Origin: Flavobacterium azooxidireducens
Lineage (GTDB): Bacteria; Bacteroidota; Bacteroidia; Flavobacteriales; Flavobacteriaceae
Reading direction: 5' to 3'
Length of the DNA: 64,000 nucleotides
Assembly: GCF_023195775.1 (NCBI RefSeq)
Contig: NZ_CP096205.1
Span: 1,116,001-1,180,000, forward strand
Both the position numbers and the translations under genes were made by a program. Positions 45,094 to 53,887 of this stretch are shown here, piece by piece (the first letter of the stretch is position 1; each line of letters starts with the position of its first letter). Under the pieces are notes generated by a model. That model saw only the letters and a program-made list of their open reading frames with translations, was not told the DNA's origin and searched no databases.

Positions 45094-46242
45094 ATGAAAT
45101 TAGTTCAAATTCTTGCCGTTTTATTGTGTTCACTGAGTATTTATGCTCAAAAAAACGTAGAAAAATTTACTTCTCAAAAGTTGGGTGGAGACCGAGATAT
45201 TTATATAACTCTTCCTCCATCGTATGATAAGGATAAAAATCAAAAATTTCCTTTATTGTTGGTTTTAGATGGCGAATATTTATTTGATCCTTTTCAAGGT
45301 GCATTAAAATTTGGAAATTATTGGGATGATTTACCGGAAGTAATTTTGGTCGGAATTTCTCAAAACAAACAAGACGAACGCTATGCCGATAGTGAATTTG
45401 ATGAAGAAAGTGGCTTACCCATTGAAACCGGAGCCAATTTTTTTGATTTCATCGGAACAGAATTAATGCCTTATTTGCAAAAAACTTATCGAATTGCTCC
45501 ATTCAAAATTATTGCCGGACACGATACTACTGCCGGATTTTTAAACTTTTTCTTGTATAAAGACAATCCTGTTTTTGATGCGTATATTTCGTTGAGTCCT
45601 GAATTAGCTTTGGATATGGAAAACAGAATTCCTGAGCGATTAAATGCAATTACAAAACCAATTTATTACTATCAATCTACTGCGGATGGGGATTTGAAGA
45701 AAATTCAAAAAAGAATTAAAGAATTAGATGAAAAAGTAAAAGCCATCAAAAAAGAATCATTGAATTATAAATTTGATGAATTCTTAGGAGCTTCACATTA
45801 TTCGTTGGTATTACATTCGATTCCAAATGCTTTGTATCAATTTTTTGCGGTTTATCAACCTATCACAACACATGAATTCAATGAAAAAATTGTGAAATTG
45901 GAATCAGGTTATGTGGACTATTTAAAACAAAAATATGATGTTTTAGAAAAATCGTTAAACATCAAAATGCCAATTCGATTGAATGATTTTAAGGCAATTG
46001 AAGCTGCTATTTTAAAAAATAAAGATTATAATGAATTTGATGCTCTCTCAATTCTTGCCGATAAATATTACAAAAAAACCATGCTTCCTGATTATCACAT
46101 GGCATTGATGTATGAGAAAAAAGAAGACTACAAAAGAGCTCAAAAATACTATTTAAGTGCTTTTCAAAAAGAACCAATTGGCGATTTAGACAAGGATATG
46201 ATGTATGACAAATCGGAAGAAATGAAGCAATTGATTAACTAA
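45094..46242 (+). CDS. Esterase-like alpha/beta-hydrolase, nucleophile replaced by Asp
   Basis: The 382-residue secreted protein has a signal peptide (1-18) and an alpha/beta-hydrolase fold of the putative-esterase (Fes/esterase D) type (about 25-260). Where the family has GHSxGG, this protein reads AGHDTTAGF, so the nucleophile serine is an aspartate. A histidine is present in GASHYSLV. A C-terminal helical part (about 290-382) looks like TPR units. It may be a non-catalytic relative or use a different mechanism. Its stop codon is directly followed by the radA start. Confidence 0.8.
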   Translation: MKLVQILAVLLCSLSIYAQKNVEKFTSQKLGGDRDIYITLPPSYDKDKNQKFPLLLVLDGEYLFDPFQGALKFGNYWDDLPEVILVGISQNKQDERYADSEFDEESGLPIETGANFFDFIGTELMPYLQKTYRIAPFKIIAGHDTTAGFLNFFLYKDNPVFDAYISLSPELALDMENRIPERLNAITKPIYYYQSTADGDLKKIQKRIKELDEKVKAIKKESLNYKFDEFLGASHYSLVLHSIPNALYQFFAVYQPITTHEFNEKIVKLESGYVDYLKQKYDVLEKSLNIKMPIRLNDFKAIEAAILKNKDYNEFDALSILADKYYKKTMLPDYHMALMYEKKEDYKRAQKYYLSAFQKEPIGDLDKDMMYDKSEEMKQLIN

Positions 46243-47604
46243 ATGGCAAAAGTAAAAACCTCCTTTTTTTGTCAAAATTGTGGGACGCAATATTCCAAAT
46301 GGCAAGGACAATGTCATGCTTGCAACGAGTGGAATACCATTGTGGAAGAAGTGATTCAGAAGGAAGAAAAATCGTCTTGGAAACCTTCATCCACCGAAAC
46401 TAAAAAAGCTCCAAAACCGCTTCGCATTAGCGATATTGATTCCACACAAGAAATTCGTTTGGACACGACAGACGGTGAATTAAACCGTGTATTAGGCGGC
46501 GGATTGGTGCCCGGCTCATTAACACTTTTGGGTGGCGAACCAGGCATTGGAAAAAGTACACTTTTATTACAGATTTCATTAAAATTACCTTATAAAACTT
46601 TATACGTTTCCGGCGAAGAAAGTCAGAAACAAATAAAAATGCGTGCCGAACGGATTACACCAAACGGCGATAATTGTTTTATTTTAACCGAAACCAAAAC
46701 ACAAAATATATTTAAACAAATTCAGGAAATTGACCCTGAAATTGTGATTATCGATTCCATTCAAACGCTACACACCGATTATATTGAATCGACTGCCGGA
46801 AGTATTTCGCAAATACGCGAATGCACGGCTGAACTTATCAAATTTGCCAAAGAAACCAATGTTCCGGTGCTTTTGATTGGTCATATTACCAAAGACGGAA
46901 CGATTGCCGGACCAAAAATTTTGGAACATATGGTCGATACCGTTTTGCAATTTGAAGGCGATCGAAATCACGTTTACCGAATTCTCCGTTCGCTTAAAAA
47001 CCGATTTGGTTCTACGGCAGAAATTGGAATTTATGAAATGCAAGGTTCCGGTTTGCGGGAAGTTGCCAATCCATCGGAAATTCTGATTTCACACAAAGAC
47101 GAAGAACTTTCAGGAACTGCCATCGCTTCTACCTTAGAAGGTATGCGACCGTTGATGATTGAAATACAAGCTTTAGTCAGCACCGCAGTTTACGGAACAC
47201 CTCAACGAAGCACGACAGGTTATAATGCTAAACGACTGAACATGATTTTAGCGGTTTTAGAAAAACGTGCCGGATTTAGATTGGGAGCAAAAGACGTTTT
47301 TTTAAATGTAACAGGCGGAATTTCTGTGGATGATCCTGCAATTGATTTGGCAGTTGTTGCAGCTATTTTATCCTCCAACGAAGATATTCCGGTTGGGAAA
47401 GATTTTTGTTTTGCGGGAGAAGTAGGTTTAGCCGGAGAAATTCGTCCTGTCAACCGCGTAGAACAACGCATTTTGGAAGCGGAGAAGTTAGGGTTTTCTA
47501 CCATTTTTGTCTCGAAATACAATAAAATTTCGTTGAAAGAAACATTGATTCAAGTGAAATTGGTGGCGAAGATTGAAGATGTTGTAAGCGAACTATTTGG
47601 CTAA
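46243..47604 (+). CDS. radA: DNA repair protein RadA
   Basis: This RecA-related ATPase of 453 residues promotes branch migration in recombination. It has an N-terminal zinc finger with C10, C13, C24 and C27, Walker A GEPGIGKST (98-106), the RadA signature KNRFG (about 248) and a C-terminal Lon-protease-like domain lacking the catalytic serine, as normal. There is no gap to the preceding gene, and the next gene overlaps its stop by 8 bp. Confidence 0.96.
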   Translation: MAKVKTSFFCQNCGTQYSKWQGQCHACNEWNTIVEEVIQKEEKSSWKPSSTETKKAPKPLRISDIDSTQEIRLDTTDGELNRVLGGGLVPGSLTLLGGEPGIGKSTLLLQISLKLPYKTLYVSGEESQKQIKMRAERITPNGDNCFILTETKTQNIFKQIQEIDPEIVIIDSIQTLHTDYIESTAGSISQIRECTAELIKFAKETNVPVLLIGHITKDGTIAGPKILEHMVDTVLQFEGDRNHVYRILRSLKNRFGSTAEIGIYEMQGSGLREVANPSEILISHKDEELSGTAIASTLEGMRPLMIEIQALVSTAVYGTPQRSTTGYNAKRLNMILAVLEKRAGFRLGAKDVFLNVTGGISVDDPAIDLAVVAAILSSNEDIPVGKDFCFAGEVGLAGEIRPVNRVEQRILEAEKLGFSTIFVSKYNKISLKETLIQVKLVAKIEDVVSELFG

Positions 47605-48127
47605 AAAATATCTTTTGAAAGCATATCAAGAAATCATTCAATGGGTTAACAGTTTTCACGAACAAGGTGAAACGATTCAATCTGCCGAATTTTTGATTAA
47701 CGAATACAATTTAAATCATCCCAATTTCAAAGGGTTTGAGTTGCGAGAAAAAGCAAAACCTGATTTTATTTTAATGACTACCGAAGGAATTTTGGGTGGT
47801 CCGCAAATCATTCGCATTCCGGAAAACACGTTTGAATTTCCATTGAATCTGATGCTAAATTTATTGGCTCACGAAATGATTCACGTGCAACAAAAAGAAA
47901 AAGGCAACGTAGTTACGGATAAAAACGAACGCGAATGGCAAGCGTATTACGAAAATATTTTTCACATACAATTTCCTCAAATTCCGGAACTTTCTGTTTT
48001 TTATAAAAAAGCATGTGCGAATAAAGCGTTGGACTATTATAATCGAATGGAAGTTGGCTCGGAATTGCAGTTAAAATATGCTGAGCAAAAGGAAGAAGTG
48101 GAGCAATTACTAAAAAGCCTTATTTAA
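47597..48127 (+). CDS. Putative small zincin-type protein with HExxH
   Basis: The 176-residue cytosolic protein carries HEMIH within LLAHEMIHVQQKEKG, a zincin-type active-site helix. A following acidic block, KNEREWQAYYENIF, may hold the third ligand or a structural Glu. No named family is recognised with certainty. The start is TTG (MAKKYLLKAYQE), overlapping radA by 8 bp, so the genes are translationally coupled. The end overlaps the stop of the convergent LytTR gene by 8 bp. Confidence 0.75.
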   Translation: MAKKYLLKAYQEIIQWVNSFHEQGETIQSAEFLINEYNLNHPNFKGFELREKAKPDFILMTTEGILGGPQIIRIPENTFEFPLNLMLNLLAHEMIHVQQKEKGNVVTDKNEREWQAYYENIFHIQFPQIPELSVFYKKACANKALDYYNRMEVGSELQLKYAEQKEEVEQLLKSLI

Positions 48128-48875
48128 ACCTCCTCAAAAACTCCTCCTTATAACCCACAGAAATCTCAATCTCCGTGTCATCAAAAAGCGTGACATAACC
48201 ACCTAACGATTTGTGATACGATTTCACAAAATTCAAATTGATGATGTGTGATTTATGCACCCGCATAAAAGGAAAATCCAACATTTCATCAAAGTGTTTC
48301 AAAAATCGACAGACCATTTTTTTGGATCCGTCGGCTAAATGAATATCGGTAAAGTTGCCATTGCCACGCAAACGAACGATTTCTTCCATTTTTACAACTT
48401 CAAAACCTTCTAACGTAGGTAAAATGACTTGTTGTTTCTCGATTTTTGGTTCGCGAAAGTTTTGTACGATGATTTGATTTCGATTAAACAATTCCTGCTT
48501 CATCAATTGTTGTTGCACTTTGTTAACCGCCAAAATCAATTCTTCAATACTGATGGGTTTCAACAAATAATACGCCGCACTTTGGTTCAATGCTTTCAAT
48601 GAGTATTCCGAAAAAGCAGTGACAAAAATGGTTTCAAAATGCAAATCTTTACATCCTTCCAATACATCAAACGCATTGCCAAAAGGCATTTCTACATCCA
48701 AAAAAACCAATTGTGGTTGTAGTTCGTGCAACAAAGGAATGGCTTCCCGACTGTTTTGTGCTTCGCCAATGATCTCGATTTGCGGACAATATTTTGCCAA
48801 ATAATTTTTCAACGCTTCGCGAGCAGCCGACTCATCTTCAACAATGACACTTTTTATTTTTTGAAAATCATTCAT
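48120..48875 (-). CDS. LytTR-family response regulator
   Basis: This 251-residue regulator has a receiver domain (about 8-125) with phospho-acceptor D60 in VFLDVEMP and acidic pocket VEDE (12-15). The LytTR DNA-binding domain covers about 145-250 (VRLRGNGNFTDIHLADG, FMRVHKSHIINL). Its partner kinase gene is immediately upstream with a 4-bp overlap. Target genes are not known; the toroid and vWA genes diverge from this operon across a 385-bp gap. Confidence 0.93.
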   Translation of the reverse strand: MNDFQKIKSVIVEDESAAREALKNYLAKYCPQIEIIGEAQNSREAIPLLHELQPQLVFLDVEMPFGNAFDVLEGCKDLHFETIFVTAFSEYSLKALNQSAAYYLLKPISIEELILAVNKVQQQLMKQELFNRNQIIVQNFREPKIEKQQVILPTLEGFEVVKMEEIVRLRGNGNFTDIHLADGSKKMVCRFLKHFDEMLDFPFMRVHKSHIINLNFVKSYHKSLGGYVTLFDDTEIEISVGYKEEFLRRFK

Positions 48876-50671
48876 ACAACTTTGGTGGTTTTAGAAAAAT
48901 AAAGGGTGACTAATGTTCCGTTGCCATCTGTTCCCGACGAAATAGTATACGAAATCTGTTGATGATACAAATCATTCAGCAAATTAATCCGTTCTTCCAC
49001 ATTGTTCAAGCCTCTGGATTCGTGCACTTTTTGATTTTGCGTTTTCAATTCGCGACTTTTTTCAACACCAATGCCATCATCTTCAATAGAAACTTTGATC
49101 AATTGATTTTCTTCTGTAAAAGTCACTTTCAAGTTTCCAATAGATTCACGGTAACGCAAACCGTGCCAAATGGCGTTTTCCAAATGCGGCTGAATCAACA
49201 TATTCGGAACCAAAACTGCATCCGAATCCAACTTTTCATCAACCACAATTTCAAAAACAAATTTGTCTTGAAAACGCAAATGTTCCAAATCCAAATACTT
49301 CTTAATTTGCTCTAATTCATTGGATAACGAAATAAAATCTTTGTTCGATGTTTCCATCATATTCCGCATCAAATTGGAATACGAAGTCAAATATTTATTG
49401 GCTTCCAACTCATTATTTTGAGCAATAAATTGGTTCACACTATTTAAACTATTAAAAATAAAATGCGGATTCATTTCCCTTCGAAGCGATTGCAATGCAA
49501 TTTTTTTGTTCTTGGTTTTGATAGAAAACAACGCCTTCGCAATCAATCCCAATAAAATCAGCATCAAAATGACAGAACCAATCAACACATAATTGAACTT
49601 ATTTTTCTTCGTAATCAACTCATCTTTCAACGCACGTTCTTTCTCCAATTGTTTGATTTTTTCTTCCGTAACTTGAAAAATCTTCGAATCAACCAACGAA
49701 CTATCCGCTTGCACCATTCGATCAAAATCATTCAGAAATTTGTCGTACAATTCAATCGCTTTCGTTTGATTGCCTTGTTGTCTGTAATAATCGGAAAGAG
49801 CCAACATCGCTTTCTTTGCATCAAATGTTCGCCCGTTTTTTAAAGCCAGATTATACGTTTCTTCCAACAAAATAATCGCATCATCTTGGTTTTCATTTTT
49901 AAAATACAAACCCGCCAACGTTTGCTGTTGCTCAATTTGTTGCGAAACACTTCCTAATTTCTCCGCATCCGAAATGGTGTTTTTGGTAATTTCAATCGCT
50001 TTATCCAAGTTGTTTTCTGAAGCATAGACTTTCGAAATCTCGCTTTTCAATTTCAATACTTCTTCCGGTTTATCTTTAGAAACGGCGATGGCTTTTTCAT
50101 AATTTTCAATCGCCATTCCTTTGTTTTCCGACTTAAAATCTACTTCCGCTTTTTGTTTATAGACTTCGGCAGCATCATCCATTTTACCTTCTTTCTCCAA
50201 AATTTTGATGTTGGAATCTAGATAATCGGCTTGAACTCGCGGATTGGTGTTCTGCAAACGACTCGCATCATTCGAATTGACCTTCGAATAACCCACTTCC
50301 ACCGCTTCTTCACTAGCCGATTGATAACTAACAATGGCTTCTTTCAATTTATTTTGCTTCTCCTGAATTTGAGCAATCGAACGTGTTGTACTCGCTATTT
50401 TATCTTTATTTTTTTGCTTTTGATAAATAGACAAAGCTCGTTTCAGATAATCTTCCGCTTTGGCGTAATCACCTTTTTTATCCAATTGCTCAGCTAATTC
50501 CACATATTTATTCGCCGTGGCGATAGGGTTACTTTCTGATAAAGTTTCTTTCAGTTCAATGGCTTTTTTGCTCACGGAAGTTTTGCCCGATTTAGTTTTA
50601 GTGCTGTCTTGAGCAACCATCACCAAAGGGAAAAGCAAAGCGAACAGTATTATTTTCAGTTGATTATACAT
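48872..50671 (-). CDS. LytS-type sensor histidine kinase with TPR repeats
   Basis: The 599-residue protein has a signal peptide (about 1-20), about seven TPR units in the periplasmic part (about 50-325) and one transmembrane helix (about 353-377). The cytoplasmic kinase has the His_kinase motif MNPHFIFNSLNSVNQFI and an ATPase domain with NAIWHGL and IEDDGIGV. The TPR sensor suggests it detects a protein or peptide in the periplasm. It is cotranscribed with the LytTR regulator. Confidence 0.92.
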   Translation of the reverse strand: MYNQLKIILFALLFPLVMVAQDSTKTKSGKTSVSKKAIELKETLSESNPIATANKYVELAEQLDKKGDYAKAEDYLKRALSIYQKQKNKDKIASTTRSIAQIQEKQNKLKEAIVSYQSASEEAVEVGYSKVNSNDASRLQNTNPRVQADYLDSNIKILEKEGKMDDAAEVYKQKAEVDFKSENKGMAIENYEKAIAVSKDKPEEVLKLKSEISKVYASENNLDKAIEITKNTISDAEKLGSVSQQIEQQQTLAGLYFKNENQDDAIILLEETYNLALKNGRTFDAKKAMLALSDYYRQQGNQTKAIELYDKFLNDFDRMVQADSSLVDSKIFQVTEEKIKQLEKERALKDELITKKNKFNYVLIGSVILMLILLGLIAKALFSIKTKNKKIALQSLRREMNPHFIFNSLNSVNQFIAQNNELEANKYLTSYSNLMRNMMETSNKDFISLSNELEQIKKYLDLEHLRFQDKFVFEIVVDEKLDSDAVLVPNMLIQPHLENAIWHGLRYRESIGNLKVTFTEENQLIKVSIEDDGIGVEKSRELKTQNQKVHESRGLNNVEERINLLNDLYHQQISYTISSGTDGNGTLVTLYFSKTTKVV

Positions 50672-51056
50672 CTCATTTATATTATAGTGTAAAGTACGAA
50701 AATAAAATCGGGTTTAAAAAACGATTTCACCAAGTCAAAAATGGGTTTCACCAAGTCGCCCAAAGTTGAATTAGTATGAAAAGTAATTTTATCAAAAAAT
50801 AAAAGCAAAATCATTTTTTACTGATGATGTAACAAGCCACTGATTCGCTGATTTTTTATATTAAATGCCACTTAACCACATAGAGACATAGGCAAAAAGG
50901 AAAATATAGCCCAATGCTTGGGTTCACATAGCTATCCTTTTCTACTGTAAAGTGAAACGCCTTTAAAGTCTATAAAAAACTATGTCCCTATGTGGTTAAA
51001 AAATAAATCAGCGAATCAGCGGCAAAATAATAAGTAATAATCAAAATCAATACAAT
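50672..51056. repeat. 385-bp gap with a 188-bp long inverted-repeat element
   Basis: The left arm 50836-50891 and the right arm 50979-51023 pair in two blocks. The outer block is CTGATTCGCTGATTT with AAATCAGCGAATCAG. The inner block is TTAACCACATAG-GACATAG with CTATGTC-CTATGTGGTTAA, with one mismatch in 20 bp. A small hairpin GCCCAA/TTGGGT lies in the middle. No gene fits. The element occupies the shared upstream region of the kinase and toroid genes, so it may affect both, or it may be a non-autonomous mobile repeat. The rest of the gap is AT-rich without clear promoter boxes. Confidence 0.7.
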
Positions 51057-52397
51057 ATGAAATCAAAAATCATCCTAGGAATATCCGCTTTAGTAAGTTG
51101 TGTTCCGTTTATTTATTTGTTGGGAAATGATTCAGCACCAACGAAAGAACTTCTTCCCAAAAAAGAACTTCTTCCCAAAAAAGAAATCGCTCAACGAGAA
51201 ATTGTGGAAGACGAAGAAAAACCCTGTGTCTTTATGTCCTTAATGGGCGAACAACCAATTGAAGGTGCAGCCACAGTAAAAACGAATTCCAAATTCATCG
51301 AAACCATTTCCAAAGGCGAATTATGGCTCATTGAAGCCCAAAACTCCGATGGCGGTTGGGGAGCCGGTTCTCGCAACAATCAATCCGAAAGAAATCCACA
51401 CGCCGTTTCGTCCGATCCTGCTACAACAGCAATGTCGGCGATGGCATTGTATCGCTGCGGACATTCGATGGAGAAAGGCGAGCACAAAGAAACCCTTAAA
51501 AAATCAGTTTTATTTCTGTTAAACGAAATCGAAAAGAACCAAAATTCTCCTTACATCACGCAAATTCGAGGAACGCAAATTCAAGGAAAATTAGGCGAAC
51601 ACATTGATGCCATTCTCACGTTGCAATTCTTCAATCAATTGCTTCCTACTCTAAAAGATAATTCAATCAAAGCACGAGTAAAAGACGGCATTCAAGTTTG
51701 TGTCGATAAAATCGAAAAATCAATGGGCGATTCCGGTAAAGTCGGTAGCTCCGGTTGGGCAGGTGTGTTGCAATCCTCTTTTGCGAATTCCAGTTTAGAA
51801 ATGGCTTCCAAAAACGAAGGCATCAAAGTTGATAAAGACAAAATTCAAAAAGCCAGAGAATACCAAAAAAGCAATTACAATCCCGAAAGTCAGTCGGCCA
51901 AAACCGAAGACGGAGCCGGAATTATGTTGTATGCCGTGAGCAGTTCGGTACGCAACAGTGCCGAAGAAGCCAAAGAAGTCAACCAATTGTTTAAAAAAGC
52001 CAAAGCCGAAGGCAAAATTGAAAGAGATGCCGTTTTAAACGAACAAAATTTAGAACGTTTAGGCTATTCCAAAGAAAAAGCAAAGTCGTATGATGTGGCA
52101 AATAAAGTTTATAATTCTGCCAAAGTAACCGCTATGAAAGAAGATGTATTATCCGGTTTTGGCAACAACGGTGGCGAAGAATTCCTAAGCTTCCTTCAAA
52201 CCGGCGAATCGATGGTGGTGAATCACGACGACGACTGGAAAAAATGGTACGACAACATCGGCGGCCGAATGATGCAAATTCAAAATGCAGACGGGAGCTG
52301 GAATGGTCATCACTGCATCACAAGTCCTTCCTTTTGTACGGCGACTTGTTTGATGATTCTTTCGATAGAAAATGACATCAAAAACCTTCAAAAATAA
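51057..52397 (+). CDS. Exported protein with a terpene-cyclase/prenyltransferase-type alpha-toroid
   Basis: The 446-residue protein has an N-terminal hydrophobic segment with a possible lipobox ALVSC (Cys15). A tandem KELLPK duplication (about 31-42, an 18-bp DNA repeat) follows. Toroid repeats are seen as GELWLIEAQNSDGGWGAGS and, at the end, MQIQNADGSWNGHH. The squalene-cyclase catalytic DxDD is absent, so this is a toroid used for binding rather than cyclisation. The vWA lipoprotein gene starts 25 bp after the stop, so the two are a pair. Confidence 0.75.
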   Translation: MKSKIILGISALVSCVPFIYLLGNDSAPTKELLPKKELLPKKEIAQREIVEDEEKPCVFMSLMGEQPIEGAATVKTNSKFIETISKGELWLIEAQNSDGGWGAGSRNNQSERNPHAVSSDPATTAMSAMALYRCGHSMEKGEHKETLKKSVLFLLNEIEKNQNSPYITQIRGTQIQGKLGEHIDAILTLQFFNQLLPTLKDNSIKARVKDGIQVCVDKIEKSMGDSGKVGSSGWAGVLQSSFANSSLEMASKNEGIKVDKDKIQKAREYQKSNYNPESQSAKTEDGAGIMLYAVSSSVRNSAEEAKEVNQLFKKAKAEGKIERDAVLNEQNLERLGYSKEKAKSYDVANKVYNSAKVTAMKEDVLSGFGNNGGEEFLSFLQTGESMVVNHDDDWKKWYDNIGGRMMQIQNADGSWNGHHCITSPSFCTATCLMILSIENDIKNLQK

Positions 52398-52422
52398 AAT
52401 ACTAATCTTAAAACACAATCGT

Positions 52423-53586
52423 ATGAAAAATGTAATTTTAACCTTCGCCCTGTTATCGTCTTGCTTACTATTTAGCAATTGCGAGAACAAAAAAGAAACC
52501 TTAGCTATCAATCCACAACCTGAAACAACTGTGGTAGCAACAGCCGAAACCAAAATTCAAGTGGCTTTATTATTAGATACTTCGAGCAGTATGGATGGTT
52601 TGATTGAACAAGCCAAGTCGCGTTTGTGGAACATCGTGAACACCTTGACCACATTGAAATACGAAGGCAAAAGTCCGGAAATTCAAATTGCGTTATACGA
52701 ATACGGCAACAGCGGATTGAGTATGCAATCCAATTATATCCGACAAATTACGCCGTTGAGCACCGATTTGGATTTGATTTCGGAACAACTGTTTGCGTTG
52801 CGAACCAACGGCGGTTACGAATATTGCGGAGCTGTGATTAAAGAATCCGTTGATAAATTGACTTGGGATGATCATCAAAAGAGTATGAAACTCGTGTATA
52901 TTGCCGGAAACGAACCGTTTAATCAAGGTAACATCAACTATAAAGAAGCCATTGCCGATGCGTTGAAAAAAGACATTTTTATCAACACGATTTTCTGTGG
53001 GGATGCTACCGAAGGGATTTCTACCTTTTGGAAAGACGGTGCCGATGTGGGCAAAGGAAAATACTTTAACATTGATTACAACGCCAAAGTTCGCTATATC
53101 GTGACGCCTTATGACGACCGGATTTCGCAATGCAATGTGCGGTTGAATGCGACCTATATTGGCTATGGTGCAAAAGGAATGGAGAAAAAAAGAAGCCAAG
53201 AAGTGCAAGACGCCAATGCTGAATCGATTTCTACGGCCAATTATGCGGAGCGTTCCGTAAGTAAATCAAAAGCAGTGTATAAAAACGACAGTTGGGATTT
53301 GGTGGATAAAGCCAAAACCGATGCCAAAGCCTTAGACAATTTGAAAGAAGAAGAACTTCCGGCGGAACTAAAGAACAAATCGAAAGAAGAAATTAAAACG
53401 ATTGTAACTCAGAAAACCAAAGAACGAGAAACCATTCAAAAAGAAATGACCGAGTTGGCCAAGAAACGTCAAGAATTTATTGACAACGAATCAAAAAACA
53501 CCAAAACCCAAGACGATTTGGGCAATGCAATGGCAACGTCTATTCACAGTTTTGCCAAAGCAAAAGGCTATGTAGTGGTAAACTAA
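52423..53586 (+). CDS. vWA-domain lipoprotein
   Basis: I start at the Met at 52423, which gives a proper lipoprotein signal (MKNVILTFALL, lipobox FSNC, Cys20). An in-frame Met at 52372 would overlap the preceding gene and bury it. The vWA domain (about 45-250) has an intact MIDAS, DTSSS (D52, S54, S56), so it should bind a metal and a protein ligand. The rest is a charged helical tail (about 285-387). It is paired with the toroid-protein gene and probably acts with it on the periplasmic or outer surface. Confidence 0.82.
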   Translation: MKNVILTFALLSSCLLFSNCENKKETLAINPQPETTVVATAETKIQVALLLDTSSSMDGLIEQAKSRLWNIVNTLTTLKYEGKSPEIQIALYEYGNSGLSMQSNYIRQITPLSTDLDLISEQLFALRTNGGYEYCGAVIKESVDKLTWDDHQKSMKLVYIAGNEPFNQGNINYKEAIADALKKDIFINTIFCGDATEGISTFWKDGADVGKGKYFNIDYNAKVRYIVTPYDDRISQCNVRLNATYIGYGAKGMEKKRSQEVQDANAESISTANYAERSVSKSKAVYKNDSWDLVDKAKTDAKALDNLKEEELPAELKNKSKEEIKTIVTQKTKERETIQKEMTELAKKRQEFIDNESKNTKTQDDLGNAMATSIHSFAKAKGYVVVN

Positions 53587-53588
53587 TT

Positions 53589-53795
53589 TTAGTTGGATTG
53601 TGGTTGAACCGCCTTGAAGTAATTTGGGGTGGTTTTTTGTTTAATATAGTCTCTAATGATATCAATTTTGTTCAGTCTTGGTACTATAACCCGATACATG
53701 GACTTTAGGATGTAAAAATTGGCATCCTCTAACGCCAAATTCAAATTTATAAAATGGAGAAGCAGAAACCATTTCCTAAAAATAACATAAATCAT
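53589..53795 (-). CDS. Possible small ORF or gene remnant
   Basis: A 68-codon frame covers most of a 301-bp gap. Its end reads IDIIRDYIKQKTTPNYFKAV, which looks protein-like, but no family is recognised, and the start (MIYVIFRKWF) is in AT-rich sequence. It could be the end of a decayed gene. The rest of the gap holds nothing recognisable. Confidence 0.25.
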   Translation of the reverse strand: MIYVIFRKWFLLLHFINLNLALEDANFYILKSMYRVIVPRLNKIDIIRDYIKQKTTPNYFKAVQPQSN

Positions 53796-53887
53796 TCTTA
53801 TTTTAACTCAATCAATGACTAACTTGTTAATAATTAGCACCGTTTATATTTTTTTACTAATTTTACGTAATCCAAAACAAAAATGCT

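Noticed and set aside
46356..47522. Minus-strand frames over radA
   Set aside because: RadA is complete and conserved on the plus strand; the antisense frames show no family or start signals.
52372..52422. Upstream start for the vWA lipoprotein
   Set aside because: It lies within the preceding gene and would bury the lipoprotein signal that begins at 52423.
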